From positions 372,001-436,000 of the forward strand of contig CBDFKC010000002.1 of assembly GCA_965248685.1 (NCBI GenBank): a stretch of DNA of 64,000 nt, read 5' to 3'. The notes under the pieces are model-generated. The model worked only from the letters and a program-made list of their open reading frames with translations, ran no database searches and had not been told where the DNA came from. This document shows, piece by piece, positions 8,501 through 18,366 of the stretch. A program made the position numbers and the translations under genes. How positions within the stretch are numbered: position 1 is the stretch's first letter; each line of letters opens with the position of its first letter. Source of the DNA: VYFG01 sp965248685. GTDB taxonomy: Bacteria > Pseudomonadota > Gammaproteobacteria > Arenicellales > Poriferihabitantaceae.

Positions 8501-10447
8501 TATTTTGTATGTGGAGTTTAAGAATTTAAATTCTGATATTTTCTCCTCTTCTCCATCAAGAATGTCATCAACAATCGGATCGGTTACTTTTAATTGGCTA
8601 CGGAAAAACGGCAGTTCAAACAAACGCGGCATATCCTCAAAGTCAAAACCCAGTTCACTGAGTATAATTGCCGCTTCATTTTTAAGTTCCGCCGCCATCG
8701 AAGGACCCAAAGCACTACCTAAAAAACTTTCGAGGTTCCACATTGTTTCTTTGCCAAGTGCTTCACGACGATGATACTCAACTGACGCAGCACTTAACCC
8801 AAGAATACTAAGTAAGTTCTCATACGGATCACCTAATCCCCCAACATGAGCTACTTTAGTAAGCAGCTCCTGCCATTTAAGGTCTGTTTTGTTCGCGATT
8901 TCTTGTAGTCTTTCAAGAAAAGGAAATCGATCACCATCTTCTTTGCGTGACCACTTCCATGCGGAAAAATCGCTAGTCAATAAGACACCGTAAGGTTGTG
9001 TTCCAACGCGAATGGCCGGTAATGGCCCACGCGCAGTAACAAAATCCGTGAAAAACTCGCGAACAAGGCCCACTGTAGTGAGATCAAACTCCAACATCTC
9101 TTCCAAATAATAACCAAGAGTACCGTGCCATAAAGCTTTATTCATCCTCATGGCACTTGCAATATCGTGTTGACCTGCATTTTGTATGTGTTGAAATGGT
9201 TCGAGACCAATCCCCAGTGCTTCAACCAAGCGTTGACCGTCCGATTTATTTAAAGGTTCATCTTCAGGTTGAATCAGCGCGTCGCCAGCTTCAATTTTAT
9301 AACTGTTCTCTGCGCCTACATCGCGACTGGAAAAACCAGATCCTTTGTTGTCAGTATTATTGGTAGGGGTTCCTTGGGCTAAAACACTCAAACCATCTGG
9401 CGCGTAATGATGACTTTCAAACAGCTCCTCTAACAGCGCTTTATTCTCCTCATCACTTGTTTGTAAACGTAGTCCTAAAACAGACAGCCTAGTAAAGCCT
9501 TTACTTGCAAACGGCTCAACCAATGGGATTTTCATTCCCATACCAACATCAACGGCTTTATCGAAGTTGTAAATCCACTCGATATCGTCTCCTACCTGTA
9601 ACTCCCCGTCTTGTTGTTGATACTCGTCCTCGGCCTTTTGCGGATCTGGCCCCAGTACCAACGGACTTGGAATGAGATTGCCGATTACAGGCGGTATCTT
9701 TTGCTCTCCCAAATTAGCTGTAATCACGAAGCGGTCTGGCATGACATTGGATCGTGGCGCCATACTCCAACTTTCTTCTTTAAGTGTCTCAGGATCAAAT
9801 GCCGGGAACACCAGACTATCTACACTGCTTACATCAATCGTTGTAGGTTTCGTTGCCTTACTAATCCATGCGGCTCTCGTACCACCAAAAGATTCAGCCA
9901 ATGCGCGCCAAGTACCCTTCTCAATATTTTCCTTGGCTTCTTTGTCATTTTCCTGACTTGCAGTCCACATTTCACGCCAATAATTTTGCGCGGCCTCTAA
10001 CTCATCCCGAGTCAAATTCTTTTCATGACTATTTGCTGCAATATCATCAGGAAAGATTCGAACCCAAAGTTCTTTTTTACTATTAACCGTCATAAATCGG
10101 GTTTCAATACGTACAGGAAGTAGCAAAAATGGCAAACTGTCGCTCAACTCTTCAATCAAATCCTGAGGTCGATCAAGTTTTGGAAAAGCACGCAATAGTT
10201 GATCCAAATTTACATTTAAACGTTCAACACCAAGTCTATTTTTTTCAATTTGTGCTTCAAATACGCTAATTTGACGTTGGAGTAGTAGTCCAGACTTAAC
10301 ACCGGCTTCACCTTGACGAAGTACATTCGCAAGCTGGTCTTGCATTGTGCGCAGCCTGTTTTTTTGAAGATACAGTTCCTCTTCAGCGTTAGCTAAATCA
10401 ATTTTCGAAGCCTGTACTGCTGCTTGATTGTCCTTTAATTTATTCAT
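5552..10447 (-). CDS. Uncharacterised giant protein (1631 residues) with N-terminal coiled coil
   Basis: No function is known. Residues 1-95 are a predicted coiled coil (heptad-like Leu/Ile with many Lys, Glu and Gln). A conserved-looking block with LPFLLLPVRIETRFM follows around residue 105-120, then a long mixed region with no transmembrane segment and no ATPase motif that I can see. The start is supported by a strong AAGGAGG ribosome-binding site about 12 bases upstream, overlapping the stop of the preceding 1086-residue gene. The gene is central in a minus-strand operon whose members are spaced by 16 and 6 bases or overlap. It is likely a structural or scaffold-type component, but that is inference from size and coiled coil only. 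Confidence 0.85.
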   Translation of the reverse strand: MNKLKDNQAAVQASKIDLANAEEELYLQKNRLRTMQDQLANVLRQGEAGVKSGLLLQRQISVFEAQIEKNRLGVERLNVNLDQLLRAFPKLDRPQDLIEELSDSLPFLLLPVRIETRFMTVNSKKELWVRIFPDDIAANSHEKNLTRDELEAAQNYWREMWTASQENDKEAKENIEKGTWRALAESFGGTRAAWISKATKPTTIDVSSVDSLVFPAFDPETLKEESWSMAPRSNVMPDRFVITANLGEQKIPPVIGNLIPSPLVLGPDPQKAEDEYQQQDGELQVGDDIEWIYNFDKAVDVGMGMKIPLVEPFASKGFTRLSVLGLRLQTSDEENKALLEELFESHHYAPDGLSVLAQGTPTNNTDNKGSGFSSRDVGAENSYKIEAGDALIQPEDEPLNKSDGQRLVEALGIGLEPFQHIQNAGQHDIASAMRMNKALWHGTLGYYLEEMLEFDLTTVGLVREFFTDFVTARGPLPAIRVGTQPYGVLLTSDFSAWKWSRKEDGDRFPFLERLQEIANKTDLKWQELLTKVAHVGGLGDPYENLLSILGLSAASVEYHRREALGKETMWNLESFLGSALGPSMAAELKNEAAIILSELGFDFEDMPRLFELPFFRSQLKVTDPIVDDILDGEEEKISEFKFLNSTYKIVNIDDPDSSTVENYISWLAHSSHDDIRSQQFNGEAGEKLPVPRPLMYRMLRGAFLQANYDTTMKLYARFGLVPEVARREVELSNIEEERTVTRWDFMGANISRVMPELSQETLTIGDFLQTDVGIKQPEALGLNEVRKCLSSLSKLSTADLERVFSEHIDVCSYRLDAWQMGCFNRRLQQQRYPKKTKGAFDKRLQGVHLGAFGWVENLTPSKLVPAKQHSLSTELYDRKKDGPLFEQENNAGFIHGPSLNHATTAAMLRNAYMSHFDPADPEKMAVNLSSERVRTSLDFLDGIRNGQELGAMLGYRFERGLHDRYSDPSLNQFIENIRQEYPMVADKITDDNGELVNSKESFNVLDGYALLEVAFLRETPLTYPYDVTGLPNDENSAQAKAIIAEVSRMADDMDAIKDLAIAEGVFQVTQGNFDRAGATLKAFTEGNNPIDPEIVKTPRGGSALTMRMVLQLETNGDSNSWQQGQGASPRAAIEPRLNKWLADLLPSPDNIVYTVQLGEGASVEHNLIGLGIEPIDLIYLIGDDLNDEMSELESRIAQIHRRNAGDDTSGIKIKFMNQLIDPQKITLFELLPLLRNLRNIVTGCRPLAADDFSLPAEVIDTGADTNPKGYEVDKLKNRLASALTTFGDAVQEIDNPNLDLDQIRVALITLANYGIADAFPQSVVGDSDGAIKAVTQQASKITAIAKQKLESAEQLKGQGDVETLLVEDRVAKYVSSIKEIFGPSFNLIPSFTMKNPEELKAATEFRNLDTGLTRHHKDNPFITSDWLQGFARVHEKVGRIEAIMILAEAIDKFSLNLKPLQLPFREKDYWVAMSYPKVELDDIDKPDAFIPNGDYLSLVQLLPESGFDPSLSQSGFMVDECVEVIPNQVETSGIAVHFNQPSTEPPQAMLLAVTPEVTGAWTWEKLMGVLNNTLDRAKLRAIEPEHIDDSAFSQLLPAVLSAVSSNPDATISTDYIHETAIKTSIIATDDG

Positions 10448-10463
10448 GTGACTAAAAGCCTCC

Positions 10464-13400
10464 TTAATTCAGCATATCGTCTGCATGAAGTGCGACAATA
10501 ACCGGTGCTTGATAAAGAATGTATGCCATATCAGCTGAATTTGAGCCCCACTTAATCTTACTGTCAGGAGTATCGGGTGTTATCGGTTTTGCAAAATCTG
10601 TGCTCAGATTGATCAGTTTTATGTCCTCGGGATTCTCATCCAGATGATTCCAGGCAAGTTGGTTCCACGCAACTGGTGGTTCAGGCGGTTTCACATCATG
10701 TATATCTAGACCGAAACGCGGTTCGCCAGGCCGTTCTTGTATGCAAAAGAACCAACCAGGATTATCAAGCCCTTCATCTGCATCTGGTGGCGTAGAGTTA
10801 CCCTTCACTATCGGCGCCGTGAGATCAAATCCTAGAAAGCGAACATCCGGATCAACATGGGCTTTAAAAATAGGGTATTTAATATTATCGTCAGGATTAC
10901 TCTCGTCTAATTCTCGAATCATTCGACTAGGTTTTATTACTACACCATCAGCATCCTTTTCTTCTACCCACATTGCTTTTTGGGCAAAGATAATGACTGT
11001 GGGATAGTTTTCTAATAGATGCCCTCGAACTGCGAGTACCAATTTCGAACCATTATTTTCATTACCGGTTGGCAACTCTCGGTTTTTGTGTGTGCCGAGA
11101 TTTGACTCGCGCCTCCACGTATGAATCGGAGTTATATCAAATAGTGATTCTTCAAGAGCCTTAGCAACGATGCTTTCATCACGATTAATTACATCACTCA
11201 CATCCCAAAACTGACGAAAATAACTCCCACGTTGATCGGTTAAATACTCACGCCAAAGCAGTTCGCTAGACATCTCATGATTGAGACCAACCATATAAGA
11301 CTCGATGAATTTAGAGTTTGTCTCTAACAAAGTAACAGAGTTATCAGGAATTAGATTTAAGTTTGGTACTAGCAACTCACTAGAGATATCAAGCATCGGT
11401 TTATACATGGGGTCTGTAAAGACCGGGTGCGCCATTATTGGCACAATTGTTTCATAAGCACGACGATATTTAACATTCTTTGGTATTGATACAACACTCA
11501 TAATACGCCGCGGAATCGTAACGACCGGGTTGATTGCTTCAAGAAGCTTTAGACTTGCATTATTTAAATCCAATTTAAATTTTTCAGCAGGTTGCGATAC
11601 TGGCGTTTCAAAACGTTTGTTCATTGCTAACAAGGCGGTGCGGAAATTAGCCGCTTCTATACTGTCTGCTCTGCCCGTACTTAATAGTGAGGAAGGTATC
11701 CTCTCACCCGGATCAGTAATTTTGAAGTTAGGACGAGATGGATTTTGCTCAATCGAATTCTTCGTTATAGCATCTTCACTAAAACGCTCACTCAACAACA
11801 ATCGATTACGTAATCGTTCCGTAAATCTGTAACCTATAAATGTTACCAACATGACTGCAAGTATTGGCGCCACGAGAAAACTTGGGAGCATAGGTGCGAG
11901 CAATACAGCAACACCAATATTGAAAACAAACAAGATAGCAAACGTATACAGAATGAGGAGGAAAAACCGGCGAAAGTATTTTTTTAATATCAGGCTCTGT
12001 AGCCACTTTGGGATCCTACTGGGTATAAGCCCGTTGATAACGTTATCAATCGTCACTAATTTATCAGGTGTTGTTTTCTCTGCAGCAGCAGTGATCTCGC
12101 CTTCATTTAACTTGGTCAATACTAAATCTGAATTTGCAACATTAGCAGGCAACGTCTTGCGTGCAACAATACCTAGAGGCCTAATTATTTTACGAAACGT
12201 CGTACTCATTGAAGCCTGAGGAAGTCTGCTTTCTTTAACTTGTTGAGCGATTGTAGTGGGGCTACCCATGACACGTCGCTGTAATGTAGGCATGAAAGAC
12301 AATACCTCAACGGACGTTAAAGCAACGATATATTTAGTATATATACGGTGTGTAACTGCAACCGCGAGCTGTCCTTGTCGAATCTTTTGATTGGCGCGTA
12401 ACACATCTCCGAGTTGTTGCCATGCTTTTTGCATATAGGTTTCTTGTGTATCTTGTATCACCCGAGTGCCGACACCTGCGGCAACTCGATTACGAGGATC
12501 CTGGTTTAACTTATCAACCCACCCATCGCTATCGATATTTAATCGTTTTTGTTTTGCATGCCAGCGACCATAAAGTGGCGGGCTAATCACCGGATCAGGA
12601 TGACTAAAGCCTGCTTCAGGCTCGTTAAGTAACACATCCTGAAAGTTAACCCGTTTAATCAGATCAGTTATAAACTGAGGTCGTTCGGCTGGTTCGATCG
12701 GTGGCCACACAGTTGGTCGCGATACTGCCTCAGGACTTTTCAAAGCACCTTCCAGACCTATCACAGTCAAGTCACCAGGTCCATCAGACATACCATCAAC
12801 GCCAAAGCTACGAGCTTGCATGTCCATATCACGAATACCAACACGTTCGTCAACCGGCCGACTCTCCAACAAGTTAACCAGGTATTCAAAATCGCCGCGC
12901 TCACCAGTGCTAAAGTTCCATTGGTAGTAAACAGGATAATCTTTTTGTGCTGCCCCCCAGGACGCAGCAAGAATATCTTGTCCATCATTGGCAAGGCCCA
13001 ATCCAGCCAAACGCCCTACCTCGAATGCGGGGATGACAAAGGCATGATAACTTGTTCTTGGATTTAACTTACGAGGACAAACCAAACGTGAAAGTGCAAC
13101 ATCCGGATTTTGTTTAACTAGTGCTTCTAATTCTTCAATTGATTCTGCAACAGTGTTGTTATCATTATCAGTGACATCTTGACTAACATGTACATGTGCC
13201 CAAGCCCAACTCTGATCAACCGGAGGAAAGACATCCTCTGAACTAAGGTCATCGCGTAATTTTATCGAAGGCAATAGCCCTTCAAGCGATTTAACATCTT
13301 TATACTCTGTTTCATCCAATACTAGAAGGTATAACCACGGTCGTAGCTTGGTTTGTTGAGAATCATTAACACCACCTCCAGAACTGTTGACTTCAACGGC

Positions 13401-13724
13401 TGTTGCAGGGGTATAAGACCATAAAAACCCTTCTCCATAAAATTCAATACAGGCCAAATAATTAGGCTCAAAATCCGTGATTCTGTTGCGCGGTTCCGTG
13501 CGAACGATAGCGCGTGAATTGATGCCAATAACGTCACCAGCGCCAATCAATTGAACATCCTGTGAAGCAAAGTTCGGGTCGTTGTTTACTTGCAGGGAAA
13601 CTCGAACGGAGTTTCGTAAAATAACACCGTCGCCAACACCCAAATTATCTTGCTGCTTTATTTTTGAAGCAATTCCCTGGCGCAACCAAGGCAAAAAAGT
13701 ATAGGCAGCTAGTTGATCACTCAT
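10464..13724 (-). CDS. Uncharacterised 1086-residue protein with central membrane hairpin
   Basis: No function is known. The N-terminus (YTFLPWLRQGIA, residues 8-19) matches a motif I associate with the same unannotated family group as its neighbours. Around residues 580-632 there is a strongly hydrophobic pair of segments (FFLLILYTFAILFVF and FLVAPILAVMLVTFIG) preceded by basic residues, so the protein is probably anchored in the inner membrane by a two-helix hairpin with large soluble parts on either side. Its ATG at 13722-13724 overlaps the TGA of the upstream gene (ATGA), showing tight translational coupling. It ends in TAA inside the ribosome-binding region of the 1631-residue gene. Confidence 0.85.
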   Translation of the reverse strand: MSDQLAAYTFLPWLRQGIASKIKQQDNLGVGDGVILRNSVRVSLQVNNDPNFASQDVQLIGAGDVIGINSRAIVRTEPRNRITDFEPNYLACIEFYGEGFLWSYTPATAVEVNSSGGGVNDSQQTKLRPWLYLLVLDETEYKDVKSLEGLLPSIKLRDDLSSEDVFPPVDQSWAWAHVHVSQDVTDNDNNTVAESIEELEALVKQNPDVALSRLVCPRKLNPRTSYHAFVIPAFEVGRLAGLGLANDGQDILAASWGAAQKDYPVYYQWNFSTGERGDFEYLVNLLESRPVDERVGIRDMDMQARSFGVDGMSDGPGDLTVIGLEGALKSPEAVSRPTVWPPIEPAERPQFITDLIKRVNFQDVLLNEPEAGFSHPDPVISPPLYGRWHAKQKRLNIDSDGWVDKLNQDPRNRVAAGVGTRVIQDTQETYMQKAWQQLGDVLRANQKIRQGQLAVAVTHRIYTKYIVALTSVEVLSFMPTLQRRVMGSPTTIAQQVKESRLPQASMSTTFRKIIRPLGIVARKTLPANVANSDLVLTKLNEGEITAAAEKTTPDKLVTIDNVINGLIPSRIPKWLQSLILKKYFRRFFLLILYTFAILFVFNIGVAVLLAPMLPSFLVAPILAVMLVTFIGYRFTERLRNRLLLSERFSEDAITKNSIEQNPSRPNFKITDPGERIPSSLLSTGRADSIEAANFRTALLAMNKRFETPVSQPAEKFKLDLNNASLKLLEAINPVVTIPRRIMSVVSIPKNVKYRRAYETIVPIMAHPVFTDPMYKPMLDISSELLVPNLNLIPDNSVTLLETNSKFIESYMVGLNHEMSSELLWREYLTDQRGSYFRQFWDVSDVINRDESIVAKALEESLFDITPIHTWRRESNLGTHKNRELPTGNENNGSKLVLAVRGHLLENYPTVIIFAQKAMWVEEKDADGVVIKPSRMIRELDESNPDDNIKYPIFKAHVDPDVRFLGFDLTAPIVKGNSTPPDADEGLDNPGWFFCIQERPGEPRFGLDIHDVKPPEPPVAWNQLAWNHLDENPEDIKLINLSTDFAKPITPDTPDSKIKWGSNSADMAYILYQAPVIVALHADDMLN

Positions 13725-16700
13725 AATCCAACCGCTCCGTCCATTTCATAAGTCGGGATCACTTGAAGTTCGCCCTCCAAGGCCGGGTTTTTGTCTAGAA
13801 TCTCGGTCATTAATTGAAGCGCACCCGTTTCACTTTCTACAAACGATTCGGCATTCACTGCTTTCAAGTCCTTAACATTAACCACCGCAAAGTGCTCATC
13901 GAACACTTTCACCGCATCTGGCGCTGTAGCCGGTTTGGGTTTATTGTTATAAGACAACGGCGATGCCGCCACCGCGCCTTTGCTTGACATGGCGATAAAC
14001 GCTGGTCGATCAGGATCAAATAATTCGAGTCGCCGGCGGATACGTTGGTTGCGTTGTTCATCCGAATAAAACAATTCATACCTCACCAAGCGTAAGGCAC
14101 TGTAACTAGCATGCATCTTCTCCGATTGAGCCAACTTAACACCACTCTCAAGACGCTCGAAGGAAGGGCTAGATAATTTTTGTGCATCCGTCTTTTCAAA
14201 ATATTGTGCGGGGGCAAATGATTCTTGAATGGGTGTCGCGTCAAAAAACTCCGCATCAATGCCCTCACCGACCTGGACTTTTTCAATCGCAAAACGTTTG
14301 GCGTCACTGGGCAATTGACTGCCGAACTTTTGAATAGTGATTTTCAACGGCACCACTTTCTGGCTGATGCTTAACACTCCGTTTGGATCGACCACGAGCG
14401 CGTTGATGTCTACTTCAACTTCTTTTACACTGACCAGGGCTTTGCCACCGCTTGATAATGCAGCTTCCCAATTGCCTTTATTGGATAGGGCAGCTTGCAA
14501 TAACGGCAACACTGCCACATCATCAAGACGGGTACTAGCTTCATTACCAAACGTTTTATTGAAACGCACTTTTAGTGTGAAGAACCAACAGATTTTAAGC
14601 TTCGCAGTGCCTTTCGCATGCCACGGTGTGGGTCCATCTAACGACAACGCCAAATGAATGCTAGCGATGTTTCGATTACCAACCTTTAACGCCAGCATCG
14701 CGCCAATATCCGCAATAAAATAAAACGGATCTAGTTGGAACAACACGTCATAGGCTAAAAAACCGGTCACGTTAAATTTACTCTTCGACGCATACAAATC
14801 TACACGTGCACCAAACTGTACAGTGTTCGACGTAACCGCAAAATACGTTTCCATTGTTAGCCGCGGATTGTTACCGCTTAACAACGACAAGGTTAGACGT
14901 TGCAAGTTTGGCAAGGCCAACGGTGGTGGTTGGTAAGCAGGGTTAAAGCCACCGATCGTCATTAAAAAATTGGGTTCATCACCCCAATTAAAACGCACCG
15001 CCATGTCGCCTGACAAAATAAATTTCAGTAACTTCGAATCATACAAACTTGCATCAAACGCCATCTTTTGTGCATCAAAGTCAACAACACCCAAAAAGTT
15101 AACTTGCAGCTTTAATAATATCGGGACGGGTCTGCCCGATTTTTCCTCCTCTTTCAAACGTTGTTCTTCGCTTGGTATTTGAGCACGCACAACACCTAAG
15201 GCATGTAAACGCACTGGGCTTGGCACTTCTATCATCAGCCCAACATCGGCGGTGATCAATGTTGGCGTGCCCCAACCAATCTTCATCATAGGCCCGAAAA
15301 TAAATCGCCCTTTTTTCGGTGGGAAGACCTGTCGTAAATCACTGATGATGCGACTGGCGTTAGCCACAATGTCTTGAGGGAACAGAATACTGCTAAGCGT
15401 GTTGTCTTTCACACCAGTACGTAGGCGTTCGATGCTGGCGGTTCGATTCAAACCGAGTAATCCACCTACCCCATTCAAAGTAAAACCAAAACCTAATTGG
15501 ATAGGGGTGAATTCAGCGGTAATAATAATCAGTAACGAATATCCGTCGCTGCCATCGGGCAATTGAGTGGTTAACAAACCAATCGCTTTCAAATTAATCT
15601 TATCTTTGAATTCAAGTTCTAGGAAACCGACGTAGCGTTGTTCATCCGAAACAAACTCTAAAAAGCCGCCGCCTTTAAAACCGCCACCATCAATTGAAAG
15701 GCCAATGCCATCAGGAGGCTTAAAATCAAAATCAAGATCTAAATTGCCAAACACACCTGGCGGGCTCTCATCGCCCACTAGCTTAAGCAAAAAGCGAACA
15801 CCCATGTTGTCAACGCTAGCCATAACAGGCCCTAATGTAGCGATACCTGTTACACCTGTAGTAAATTCAATGTTGTTTTCTTCTGCCCGAATACCAATAT
15901 TTACGCTTTGCACATGGATAATGCTAAAAGAGCGATCTACAGGTATCCTTAATGCCAAAGCTGCTTGACCGCCAAAATGGATACCGGTTTTTGATGACCA
16001 AACTATAGAACCACCGAAGTCTAATTTCTTTGAACCAGAACCAAATATGTCCTTTACGAAATTATCAGTCTCTGACGAGTCAATAATAATTTGGCAGCGG
16101 TCAAAAGTCAGCTCTAGAATAAATTCCAAATCACTAATCGAGCCTATGACTTGCAATTCAACTTTCCAATCATACAACTGAAGGCGATGAGAGAACCAAG
16201 TACCGAGTAATATCATTGGCGATATTGACTCAAAGGATATCGCTAGATTTGAATCTATATCAGTCTCACCAAGAACATCCAATACTATTGAAATTTCATT
16301 GGGCAGTATCTCTAATCTAGCATTATCTTCAGATTGGAAAACCCCAGAAAACTCAAGACTAAACGGCCAAATTAGCTGTGAGGGAAACACACCATTGGTC
16401 GTAATCGATGGACGAATTACTAGTCCATTAGGAGGAGCCGAAGGTTGCCCACTTGGCGGTATAGGGAGCATCTGTAAAGAGTAACTAATGAAATTTAGGT
16501 TTTCATCTTCACCGTCCATCAACGTAATACGAAGATCTTCCACCTGAGGTAACTGTGGATTAAATTGATCGAAATAGGTATCTAATAATTTTTGGCTTGG
16601 TGGTTCAAGCACAGCAGGGAGACCTAAAAAACCAAAAAAACGAATAAATCTGTTTTGTAATAATTCAAAATCAAATGTTTTTATTGGATCATTCCATGCA

Positions 16701-17269
16701 TAAACTTCCTGTAAAAATTCACTTGGTTGGGTTATACACTTAGTTAGACGATCCCAATGGATTCTTCGTCTTGTGTAATCTGTTCTGTCTTGGGCATCAC
16801 CAACATCGATAAATTTCTCATCTATTACAACCATCAAAATAAATGCTGCAAACAATAAAGGATGATATTCCTCAAAATAGTCAGCAATCAGTCCATCAAG
16901 TAGATCTTTGCTAAAGGCGTTCCACATTTCTTCCGAAAAGCCATTTGGCGCAGCGAAATTGGAGACTGAACGCATTTTTCCAGCTATAATTTTAAAATCG
17001 TTAACCAAATTGATATATGATTCTAAAGGTACTTTACTATCGCTAGGTGTCATTATTTCACGAGATAATGTAGCAATATTTGTTAATTCACTGGCAATTT
17101 CAATGATATTACGAACGTCACCAATTTCAAACTCAGTCGGCTCCAATAGCCAACCGTATCTTTTTAGGAACTCAGAAAAAGCTTCTTCATTGTTAAGCGC
17201 AACATCTATTGGATGAATGAATTTTCCCAATTCATCAGCGAACCAAAAAAGATAATCTCTATTACTCAT
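13721..17269 (-). CDS. DUF6603-like 1182-residue protein
   Basis: The central and C-terminal part (about residues 450-1000) resembles the DUF6603 family: Gly-rich, alternating hydrophobic beta-type sequence with blocks such as GFGFTLNGVGGLLGLNRT and GGFNPAYQPPPLALP. The function of that family is not known to me. The N-terminal 400 residues are less distinctive and mostly helical at the very start. There is no signal peptide. An AAGGA sequence about 11 bases upstream supports the ATG at 17269. The stop overlaps the start of the 1086-residue gene by four bases. The extended repetitive beta character suggests a barrel, fibre or elongated scaffold, which is inference. Confidence 0.8.
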   Translation of the reverse strand: MSNRDYLFWFADELGKFIHPIDVALNNEEAFSEFLKRYGWLLEPTEFEIGDVRNIIEIASELTNIATLSREIMTPSDSKVPLESYINLVNDFKIIAGKMRSVSNFAAPNGFSEEMWNAFSKDLLDGLIADYFEEYHPLLFAAFILMVVIDEKFIDVGDAQDRTDYTRRRIHWDRLTKCITQPSEFLQEVYAWNDPIKTFDFELLQNRFIRFFGFLGLPAVLEPPSQKLLDTYFDQFNPQLPQVEDLRITLMDGEDENLNFISYSLQMLPIPPSGQPSAPPNGLVIRPSITTNGVFPSQLIWPFSLEFSGVFQSEDNARLEILPNEISIVLDVLGETDIDSNLAISFESISPMILLGTWFSHRLQLYDWKVELQVIGSISDLEFILELTFDRCQIIIDSSETDNFVKDIFGSGSKKLDFGGSIVWSSKTGIHFGGQAALALRIPVDRSFSIIHVQSVNIGIRAEENNIEFTTGVTGIATLGPVMASVDNMGVRFLLKLVGDESPPGVFGNLDLDFDFKPPDGIGLSIDGGGFKGGGFLEFVSDEQRYVGFLELEFKDKINLKAIGLLTTQLPDGSDGYSLLIIITAEFTPIQLGFGFTLNGVGGLLGLNRTASIERLRTGVKDNTLSSILFPQDIVANASRIISDLRQVFPPKKGRFIFGPMMKIGWGTPTLITADVGLMIEVPSPVRLHALGVVRAQIPSEEQRLKEEEKSGRPVPILLKLQVNFLGVVDFDAQKMAFDASLYDSKLLKFILSGDMAVRFNWGDEPNFLMTIGGFNPAYQPPPLALPNLQRLTLSLLSGNNPRLTMETYFAVTSNTVQFGARVDLYASKSKFNVTGFLAYDVLFQLDPFYFIADIGAMLALKVGNRNIASIHLALSLDGPTPWHAKGTAKLKICWFFTLKVRFNKTFGNEASTRLDDVAVLPLLQAALSNKGNWEAALSSGGKALVSVKEVEVDINALVVDPNGVLSISQKVVPLKITIQKFGSQLPSDAKRFAIEKVQVGEGIDAEFFDATPIQESFAPAQYFEKTDAQKLSSPSFERLESGVKLAQSEKMHASYSALRLVRYELFYSDEQRNQRIRRRLELFDPDRPAFIAMSSKGAVAASPLSYNNKPKPATAPDAVKVFDEHFAVVNVKDLKAVNAESFVESETGALQLMTEILDKNPALEGELQVIPTYEMDGAVGL

Positions 17270-17319
17270 AAATCGACCAATCCTTACTTATTAAAATAGC
17301 AATACTGGTAATAAACAAC

Positions 17320-18366
17320 TTATGGTTTATCGAATTCAGGTCCATATCTAATCTTTGCATCCTTTTTTATTTTCTCAATTAGAGCATCAAAATTACTACT
17401 ACTATAGTCAATTGGGTTGCTTCCGAAAAATTCATGACGCCAACTAAAGAGGGCGTTGTAACTCGAACGAGTATTTTCTGGTAGTTGTCGATCTATATCC
17501 ATGTCGTCTGGAAAGTTAAATGGCGGAGATCCACAGTTCTCAATTTCGGTAACAATCCAAGGCTCAATCACTTTATATTCGAAATTTCTTCGTTTTAAAT
17601 GCAAAGTATCTAAGCCCGGCACTATTACTCCAGATCTTATCCATCTTTCTGAGACACTATCTAGTGCTTTGACAGTGTCCTCAGTATCACGAGACTTTAG
17701 TATTTCTAAAAGGGCTAATAATTCTCTTGTAACCTCCGTATCAAATACCGCCGTTTTCATTTGCATTTCTCCTTTAACCATTTTTATTATTGCATTTGCA
17801 GCAACATGCGTTCCCAGAAGATTTGATACCAAATCTTCTGGCGAGAAGGCAGAAGCGTGCGCGCCAGGTTTAAGTATAGTGATTACAGGATAAGTAGAAA
17901 TTTCATAAAAAACTGACACATCATAAGCTAGACTCCTCGCAACTAAAATAAGTGGATCAACGTCATCCTTGCCAGCAGGTATGTCTTTTTGAACTACAGC
18001 TACTCCATCGAAACCTCCGTGAGTTTCGTACATAGGAATTAATGTACCTTTTTTTATGAATCCATTTTTCGTTGGCAGCTTTAAAAGCGCATAATAATAA
18101 ATTCGTGTTAGATCAGCAAAATCTCTTAAATGTCCTAGATCTATAAACCCGCCCAAACATGTATAGATTAACCCGCTCCTCTCTTTTCTTAGAAACCAAC
18201 CCCAAAAAGTGGTCCCCGATTTATGTGTAAGATTATCGTTAATATCAAGGATATGTTTTGGGAAAATAAATTCGAATAAACCAAAAGGATTCTCAACGAG
18301 TAAACAACAGACCCTTGCATTTAAACTTGGAAGCACACCCTTGATGACTGTCTTATTAGATGCCAT
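17320..18366 (-). CDS. DUF4056-like protein (348 residues)
   Basis: Two stretches resemble the DUF4056 family as I remember it: GLIYTCLGGFIDLGHLRDFA (residues ~64-83) and FSPEDLVSNLLGTH (residues ~176-189). The conserved Cys, His, Arg and Asp residues in the first block look like an active or metal site, but no reaction is established. Many DUF4056 proteins are lipoproteins; this one has no signal peptide or lipobox, so it is probably cytoplasmic. Its start overlaps the 100-residue gene upstream by 11 bases, and the DUF6603-like gene begins 50 bases after its stop, so it belongs to the same operon. Confidence 0.7.
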   Translation of the reverse strand: MASNKTVIKGVLPSLNARVCCLLVENPFGLFEFIFPKHILDINDNLTHKSGTTFWGWFLRKERSGLIYTCLGGFIDLGHLRDFADLTRIYYYALLKLPTKNGFIKKGTLIPMYETHGGFDGVAVVQKDIPAGKDDVDPLILVARSLAYDVSVFYEISTYPVITILKPGAHASAFSPEDLVSNLLGTHVAANAIIKMVKGEMQMKTAVFDTEVTRELLALLEILKSRDTEDTVKALDSVSERWIRSGVIVPGLDTLHLKRRNFEYKVIEPWIVTEIENCGSPPFNFPDDMDIDRQLPENTRSSYNALFSWRHEFFGSNPIDYSSSNFDALIEKIKKDAKIRYGPEFDKP